From Piliocolobus tephrosceles (taxonomy: Eukaryota; Chordata; Mammalia; Primates; Cercopithecidae), in contig NC_045438.1 of NCBI RefSeq assembly GCF_002776525.5, positions 151,597,777 to 151,661,776 on the forward strand: a DNA stretch of 64,000 nt, read 5' to 3'. The notes under the pieces are model-generated. The model made no database searches, was not told where the DNA came from, and saw only the letters and a list, made by a program, of their open reading frames with translations. This document shows, piece after piece, positions 57,291 through 64,000 of this stretch (position 1 is its first letter; the number at the start of each line of letters is the position of its first letter). Position numbers and translations under genes: made by a program.

Positions 57291-60005
57291 GCTTCTGCCA
57301 TGAGCCCCACGGCTGAGGCTGGACTGAGAGCAGGCGGGAGATGAGAAAGGGTGAGGACAGGGAGACTCAGCCTCTCAAATTACGACTGCAGCAGTTTTCC
57401 AAATGGCATTCTTTTCACACTGCTGCTACGTAGGGCCCAATTCCATAGTACAGTAGAGTGCGTGGTGGCAGCAAATGAGCACAGGGCTGCAGGCATCTCC
57501 GTGCCTCTGAGTGCTGTGCTCTGTCGCTTTTCCACTCTTTAAAGGGCTTCGAGCTCTGTAAAATTTAGTTTTAAATCCATGAACCACCTGGCTGTCGAAT
57601 CATGCTTACACATCTAAATTCTATGAGAAAAATAAGCCATTCAAATTTTGAAAATGTTCAAACTGAATAAATCATGCTTGGCTACAAAATCTTCACCCTG
57701 CATAGCCCTTATGTAAGCGCCTTTGTGGAGGTTTCCTTGTTCAGCCAAAAAAAAAAAAAAAAGTGTCAAATGATCACAAACCACCCTCTCCTTTGGCTAT
57801 GAGTATAACAGGAAGCACTAAGATGATAAATCATTTTTCTCCTTTTATCTTTTTAAAAGACCAACCAGAAATCTAATGTGAACAAAGCTAATGTAATACT
57901 AAGTTTGCAAATTCAAACTAAGAGTTCTGCAGTCAAGACATGCGAAGTTTCCATAGCAACATTAGCTCTCATCTTTAGGATTTTCAGTTCTATTAAAGCC
58001 ATTAAAGTAATACTTTTGTACATACAAATGTATACACAATGTGAATTGAATTTAAGATTGAGGCTTATTTTCCATATTTTAATTGTAAATGATTCCTGTT
58101 ATGAGTTCGTATCCGTGTTTTGTGAGTACACCTTTTGTAAATGAATAGTATTAAGCAGTAGATTGTTTTATTTCGCTCTTCCCCCAAGTTTTACCTCTTT
58201 TATGTTCCATTTCCTCAATACCCTGGACGCTGAAAGGGGGAAGGATAAGGATGTCAGACTGCTCTAAACTACGCAAGGAACTACCTTGCTACAATCATGG
58301 TGCCACCTCCAAGTATAACTCAAAACCAATTTCATTAGGGAGGGAAAGGTCTCAGCAAATGTTCTCCCAGATTAGATGGATGCACTCACAGAGGCTACCT
58401 TACAATGGGTTTCCCTATCCCTTTTGGAGCTGGAAAGGAAAGTGCCTTTACTAGTGGCCACAAACATAGCCGGCTACAGGGAACAATAAGATACCTCCTC
58501 AAGCTAAGCCTGAGTAGAGAACCTAGTAAAATCCTGCGTCAGTTGGAATGTGTAGTCACTGCAACGTATTTCATGAGCTGCCCATAGAAAACCTCAAGGG
58601 CAATGAACATTTCCTTGGGGGAAAAACACAAAACAAAACAAAAATAATTGTAGATTCTTGCTAGCAAGTGGATGGTGTTTATTTTTCCAAAAATGAGTGA
58701 AGCAGATGGGGATGGCAAGGATGCCGGAAGATTCCCGTGATGTCCCCTCATATGTGACAATGTTGGACAGTTGCAGACATCTGCACTGAACATGGAGGAG
58801 GGAAAGGAAACATTTCTGCAATGCACTTGCAGTCTGAAATAGTATCACAGTGTCACAGACATGCAGAAACCCTGAATGAAACAGACAAATGGATGTGGCA
58901 GAAGGCTTAAAGTGAAACCAGCCTGCAATGATCAGGGCTATTTTTAGTTTTCTAATGAAGAAAGCAGCTGTATTCAGAAAGGCTGTCACTCGCTGCTTGT
59001 GAGACCAATTTGTTCTTTTCCGGGGTTCCAGTATTCATCACCAGTAAACCTCCTCTGGGATCCTCAGAAAGAGGCCCCAAACAGCAATTACTGTGGGTTT
59101 GGCTTTTTTGTGTTGTTTTTTAAAAGAGGTTTAGAAGAAGGTTCTTAAGAATCTTAGTTAATAGACCTATTAGAACCAGGGAATAATAAGCTAAATAATA
59201 AGCTGTCCCTAGCCTTTCTGGTACAAACCCGATCCCATATAAATCAGTTTCAAAGCCTTAAAGAGCAAAGGACACAATTCCAGCTTACTCTTTCTATGAC
59301 CTAAGTGGGTAGTCTCTCTCTCTTTTATTCTCTTTGGCCTGAACTGCTAAGCAAGAACATAGAAGACGGTAGACATTCCCCCGAAACTGAAAGGCAAGCG
59401 CTGGAGAGTGACCCACTTTTGGAAATAAGAGTGAGCAGAAGAGAGGGATTTACTGTCGTCTAAAAGAGGCACTGAAGGGTCGGGATAGTAAGGGAGAAAG
59501 TTGCTATCCCAGCTCCCAACAAGTTGGGTTTCAGCACAGGTCCTGTCACCCTCCATGGGGGTGCAGCATTCTATGGATGCTACACTCAGATCTCACAGTA
59601 TGGTGACGTTTATGTGTCAACTGTACACGGGATCTTGTCAAACACAGCAAACCTCAACTGTGACCTTTACTAAAACTGCTTTGACCTGGAAGTAAAACGT
59701 GTTTTCTTATTTCTAAATATTTAACTTTTTGGCAGAAATTGCCCATTATGTTAGCAAGAACTCATGAAGGTGCAATAGCCCTGCAAATGTGGGCTGTGAA
59801 TCATACTCTGAGGACTGAGCCCTTCTCTGGAGAAGAATCAACAGAGACCCTCCCCGAACCTCATCCTCAGCCTGTGCACCCAGTGGCACCTCACAACGTA
59901 AAGGTACCTGGCTGGGGTGTTGGGAAACAATGGCACATCCCTCTAAATTCAACCTAGACTGAAAAAGAGTTTGAAAACCTCTTCTAGGTTAAAAAAAGAA
60001 AAGGA
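57291..60005. other. Repeat-poor unique DNA, candidate conserved block 57560-58160
   Basis: About 2.7 kb without a recognised interspersed repeat. The AT-rich but high-complexity part from 57560 to 58160 includes an X-box. Open frames up to 131 residues (58594-58989, minus) overlap others and have no domain I recognise. Confidence 0.4.
57947..57960. promoter_or_regulatory. RFX-type X-box motif
   Basis: gtttccatagcaac matches the X-box pattern RYYNYY-(1-3)-RRNRAC bound by RFX factors, with near-palindromic half-sites around AT. It lies in repeat-free sequence. It deviates at one base from the stricter GTNRCC half-site. Confidence 0.35.
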
Positions 60006-60316
60006 GGCTGGGTGTGGTGGCTCACCACTGTAATCCTAGCACTTTGGGAGGTCAAGGCAGGTGGATCATTTGAAGTCAGGAGTTCAAAACCAGCCTGGCC
60101 AACATGGTGACACCCCGTCTCTACTAAAAAAAAAAAATTTTTTTTTTAATTAGCCGAGCGTGGTGGCAGGCGCCTGTAATCCCAGCTACTCGGGAGGCTG
60201 AGGCAGGAGAATCTCTTGAACCCAGGAGGCAGAGGTTGCAGTGAGCCGAGATGGCGCCACTACACTCCAGCCTGGGCAACAAGAGCAAAACTCTGTCTCA
60301 ATAAATCGATAAATAA
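60006..60316 (+). mobile_element. AluS
   Basis: Forward Alu ('ggctgggtgtggtggctcac' to 'caaaactctgtctcaataaa') with an expanded A/T linker in the middle. The tail contains 'ataaatcgataaataaaagg'. Confidence 0.92.
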
Positions 60317-60550
60317 AAGGAGAGGGGAGGAGGAATTGAGAAAGTAAACAGACAAGCAAACAAAAGCCTCAATAAGCCCCAAACACTAAAACCCAATGCT
60401 GACCTTCCATCATCTGCAAAATGAGGGTTGGACTCCTTGTATTTCAGTCTCCTCTCAGTTCTGAAACTTGGACACAAGAGATGAAGAAACCATCCTAAAG
60501 CGTTCACTTCAGTGTGTAAACGCTCTCCCTTTCGAAAATTCTCCCTCCAG
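60317..60550. other. Unique DNA, nothing recognised
   Basis: Short stretch between an AluS and a DNA-transposon relic. Confidence 0.45.
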
Positions 60551-60700
60551 CCCAGTGGCTCTCAGCCCTGATTGTACGTTAAAATCACCTGGGAACCTTT
60601 TACATACTACTCAGGCCCAGGCCCAAGGCCAGACTGTTTAAATCAGACTCTCTTAAGAGGCCTTAAGGCCTCCATGTTTTTCCTAATCACCTTCACCAGC
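60551..60700 (+). mobile_element. hAT-Charlie relic, MER5-like
   Basis: 'cagtggctctcagccctgat' and 'acgttaaaatcacctgggaa' with 'aggcccaaggccagactgtt' and 'taaatcagactctcttaaga' resemble a MER5-type non-autonomous hAT element. The right terminal repeat is not clearly preserved. Confidence 0.6.
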
Positions 60701-61099
60701 CTAACTGAAATTCCTTCTCTTTTCCACCTCATGAACACTCAGAACAGCCACTTAGGACAGCTGAGCAGAAGGCTTTATTCCAGGGCTGGATCTGCACTGC
60801 CCATCACCATAGCCACCAGGCCCATGTGATCCTGAGCCTCGAACATGGGCTTGTCCAGATGGAAATGCAAATTAAGTAGAAAATACACACTCAGTTTCCA
60901 AGATTTAGCATGAAACAAAAGAATGTAAAATATCTCATTTAAATCATTTTAATTGATTACATATTGATTGAAATAATAATATTTCCAAGACGTTGGGTTA
61001 AAGGAAATATATTATTAAAACTAACTTTAACGGTTTCTTTTTGTTTAAGGTACCCAGTAGCGAATTTAACTTTACATATGCAGTTGGCATTCTTTTCTT
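60701..61099. other. Unique DNA, nothing recognised
   Basis: About 400 bp, AT-rich towards the right. Confidence 0.45.
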
Positions 61100-61388
61100 T
61101 TTTTTTTGAGATGGAGTTTCGCTCTTGTCACCCAGGCTGGAGTGCAATGGTGCAATCTCGGCTCACTGCAACCTCCACCTCCTAGGTTCAAGCAATTCTC
61201 CTGCCTCAGCCTCCTGAGTAGCTGGGATTACAGGTGCGCACCACCACGCCCAGCTAATTTTTGTATTTTTAGTAGAGACAGGGTTTCGCCATGTTGGCAG
61301 GCTGGTCTTCAACTCCTGACCTCAGGTGATCCACCTGCCTTGGCCACCCAAAGTGCTGGGATTACAGATGAGAGCCACTGTGCCTGGT
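61100..61388 (-). mobile_element. AluS
   Basis: Reverse Alu ('gagatggagtttcgctcttg' to 'gagagccactgtgcctggtc'), with one base missing in 'catgttggcaggctggtctt'. Confidence 0.93.
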
Positions 61389-63534
61389 CTTACATTCTAT
61401 TTTTATTAGACCCCCATTGTGATAGACATAACTTTAAGGTACTATTAATCTTTCTTCTCTAGCATTCTCTTCTCCACTCTGGAGAGTCTCATTTCTTTTA
61501 ATTTTTCTCGAAATTATTTTTCCAGTACTAAGGGCTATTGTTGCTCTCCTCTGAGCCTCTTTCATGATGGAGCTTAGAGTAGATATAATACATTTGGATT
61601 TGGAATTCTTTCAACTCCTGTCCAGCTCCCAATAGGAACTACTGGGTAGAGTGTTTGGGAGTATTAGAAAACCTCCTAGGCCAATAATACCTCCTCTAAC
61701 TATCTTCCACAAGACCATTATAAATTTTCCTTTGGATTAAGGCACTAGTTCAAAAGCCTTTACTAAATGTTCCCATAAATGCTTAATCCATTAATACTCT
61801 TACCACGTTTGCAAAGAGTAGCATGCCTAGAGAATAGGATATAGAACAGGTAACTTACTTTTTTTTTTTTTTTTTCATAAGACTTACATAGATCAGGAAA
61901 GGCCTCTTTGGGGTGAGGAGAGATTGAAGGGGAGGGATAAAACTGGTTAAAAACCCCACCAATAGGTGCTCTGGGCAACGAGGAAGCTCATCAGAATCTA
62001 GAGTTTTCTCAGCAAGCCATAGAAAGCTGAACATATTTGAAAAAGATCTTGTCCCCTGAACAATTTTGCTGAAGGATTGATCCCACTTCTTAATAATAAA
62101 AAAACTCATGAAAAAAATTCAATCCTTATAAATAAAGATTAGCTCTCTTTTGCCTTTCTTTAAATAGCAACTTGTCTAGGCATATTTTTGAAAAGAATTC
62201 TGTTTACAAAAATCCTACTTAATCACACCCACAGCATAGAATGAAGCACCTGTATCTCAGAAAGGGTCAGCCAATCATTGGAAGTAATGAGAGGATTGCT
62301 TTGTGAGTCATTTTCAGCCCTCTGCATTCGTCTGCATGCATCTCGGGACTTCGCTTAAGCTTCAACTACACGTACGCTCTGTGGTCTGGACACCACCTCT
62401 CCAGAGTGAGTAGCCAGTCTTTCTCTTGGTCCTGGGCACATGGCATTTCCTCCCAGGGTGATCCTTCAAGGGCTAGGTTTTGTTTGTTTCCGGCATCTTT
62501 GCTCAACTGACTGAAGCACCTTGAAATGCTGATGTCCTCTGCAGAGTTGCTGATGGTCACCCACCCTGCAGGTCATCTTCCCAGGTTGGGACCAACCTCA
62601 GGGTTCTTGGCTACTCCTTCTGTTTTCTCAATCCAAGTGACCTCGGAAAATGGGCAACAGCCAAGCAGTGCCTAGGAGGAAACCCCATGGTGGGGACAGG
62701 ACCTCAGCAGCTATGGTGGTTCTGGCTCACCATTTCTAAGCTCTTCCCTTTCAGCAGTGAGCACTCCCTCTCCTGTTGGCTCTCTGCTCTCCCATTTCCA
62801 ACCCTGCTCCTCGGGTGTGTCACTTAACCCCTCACTCATTCCACACTCAGCCTCTGAAACCCCCGTTCTTACTCAGCATCATATATCCCAGGTGAAACCT
62901 CTTTCAATGTGCAAACTTCCTACTGCCCTGAATAGCATGCTGCTGTGAAAGAGTAATTCTCTGCCCTCTTGTGTTGGTTAACAACCCAGTGCATATAAAT
63001 CAATGTTGTATTGCCAAACAGTAATGATTAGGAAATCTGCAAGCCCAAGTTCCAGTTAAATGGAGGGCTGGACAAGCTCAGCCCGGGGCTCAGAGTTTGA
63101 TTACACTCTCCTGCCTTGATACATATCACCATGCGTGGCACGCGATCCTATTTTTGCATCTGTCACACTGAACTGGGATTTGTATTAAAGCCTGTCTCCC
63201 CTGCTACTTCTTGTGGGAAGGGAATAACTTTTGTTTTTCTCCTTACCTTTAAACCTAGGATAGTGCTAGTTACATATTAGGTACTCAATAAATGTTTGGT
63301 GAATTAGTGAAGTAAGTTAATGAGCTCTGCTCAGCAAATGGATTGGAAAGAGATCTCTCTCAGAGCAACATCAGAAATCTAGTTAGTGAGCCATGAGAAA
63401 TGTGGATATTTGAAGCAGAAATGATCAGTTTCTTAGGCTGGTCCTCATAGAGAAGTAGACAGAAGGCAAAAAGGCCTAGCAGCCTGGCAAGTGAGTATTT
63501 TCAACAAATAGTACAGAGCAAGAAGGAGCAAAGG
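61389..63534. other. Mostly unique DNA
   Basis: About 2.1 kb. A T17 run lies at 61859, and a forward L2/MIR 3'-end scrap at about 63255-63320 ('acatattaggtactcaataa', 'atgtttggtgaatta'). No gene is recognised. Confidence 0.4.
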
Positions 63535-63828
63535 GGCTGGGCGCGGTGGCTCACGCCTGTAATCCCAGCACTTTGAGAGGTCGAGGAGGGCAGATCACAA
63601 GGTCAGGAGATCGAGACCATCCTTGCTAACACAGTGAAACCACTTCTCTACTGAAAATACAAAAAATTGGCTGGGCGTGGTGGTGGGCGCCTGTAGTCCC
63701 AGCTACTGGGGAGGCTGAGGCAGGAGAATGGTGTGAACCTGGGAGGTGGAGTTTGCAGTGAGCTGAGATCGCATCACTGTACTCCAGCCTGGGCAACAAA
63801 GTGAGACTCCGTCTCAAAAAAAAGAAAA
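63535..63828 (+). mobile_element. AluY
   Basis: Forward AluY ('ggctgggcgcggtggctcac', 'gagatcgagaccatccttgc'). The perfect 14-bp target duplication agaaggagcaaagg lies at 63521-63534 and 63829-63842. Confidence 0.95.
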
Positions 63829-64000
63829 GAAGGAGCAAAGGGACAGGGCAGAGAGATTGACATACCCTCTCCATCTTGGGCACCAAGCCATGGGGACCTG
63901 AAGGCAGGCAGGCATTGGCTAGGCTTGGCAGGACAGCACACAACCCTGGGAAGATTCAAAACTTTGCATCAGAGGGAGGGCCTTGGATACCCAGTGACCC

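Noticed and set aside
58594..58989. 131-residue minus-strand open frame
   Set aside because: No known domain, overlaps a second open frame in another phase (58539-58826), no splice or promoter context.
1..64000. CRISPR arrays, operons, phage or plasmid features
   Set aside because: The Alu, L1, MIR and L2 content shows a primate nuclear genome. The regularly repeated tracts are microsatellites.
1..64000. tRNA, snRNA, rRNA or 7SL-type RNA genes
   Set aside because: I looked for characteristic U6, 7SK, tRNA A/B box and rRNA text and saw only Alu-embedded pol III box-like sequences.

Overview
This window is nuclear DNA from a primate, most likely an Old World monkey (Cercopithecidae). Twenty-five Alu elements are visible. 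At least four (36573, 40427, 42671, 51896) carry variants I associate with the cercopithecine AluYRa group: 'ctcaagcctgtaatcc', 'actagccgggcgagg', and a 'ctgagatctggcc' or 'gatccagcc' style right arm. A 10-base run of N inside a TTCC microsatellite (36123-36132) shows that this is assembled rather than finished sequence. I find no supported protein-coding gene, tRNA, rRNA, snRNA or CpG island. The longer open frames are antisense Alu, antisense L1, simple-repeat translations or unrecognised chance frames. The window reads as intergenic or deep intronic DNA.

Region 1 (1-3275) holds three ERVL/MaLR-class LTRs, all on the minus strand (MLT1D-like, THE1/MST-like, MLT2-like), and the first half of an L2 copy. 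Region 2 (3165-19720) is the most structured part. A minus-strand L2 is split by a full-length-scale plus-strand L1M of about 6.8 kb. That L1M has itself been opened at six points by an AluJ, a Tigger DNA transposon (which carries two Alus), an ERV1-type solo LTR, an LTR-derived retrocopy with an A-tail, the 5' half of a second L1M (which carries an AluS), and a 5'-truncated L1PB-like element. Splicing out the inserts restores L1M continuity at each junction.

Region 3 (19721-36570) is a mixture of unique DNA, Alus, L2 and MIR pieces, a MaLR LTR split by an AluY, a perfect 18-bp inverted repeat (33791-33839), a 76-bp tandem duplication (35311-35462) and the gapped TTCC array. Region 4 (36574-50000) has long repeat-poor stretches (36874-39480, 42988-46300, 47261-48512), three AluYRa copies, MIR and L2 relics, and an 80-bp MADE1 hairpin (48513-48592) of the type that gives rise to miR-548 genes.

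Region 5 (50000-64000) contains Alus, an L1M 3' end, an MLT1C LTR and an hAT/MER5-like fragment. It also has repeat-poor blocks that may hold regulatory elements, with an RFX-type X-box at 57947 and an AP-1 palindrome at 54129. Subfamily names are from memory of consensus sequences, not from a database search. Element boundaries are usually good to a few bases where a target-site duplication is visible, and otherwise to about 10-30 bases. No undescribed biological system is evident. The best observations concern the history of the nested repeats.
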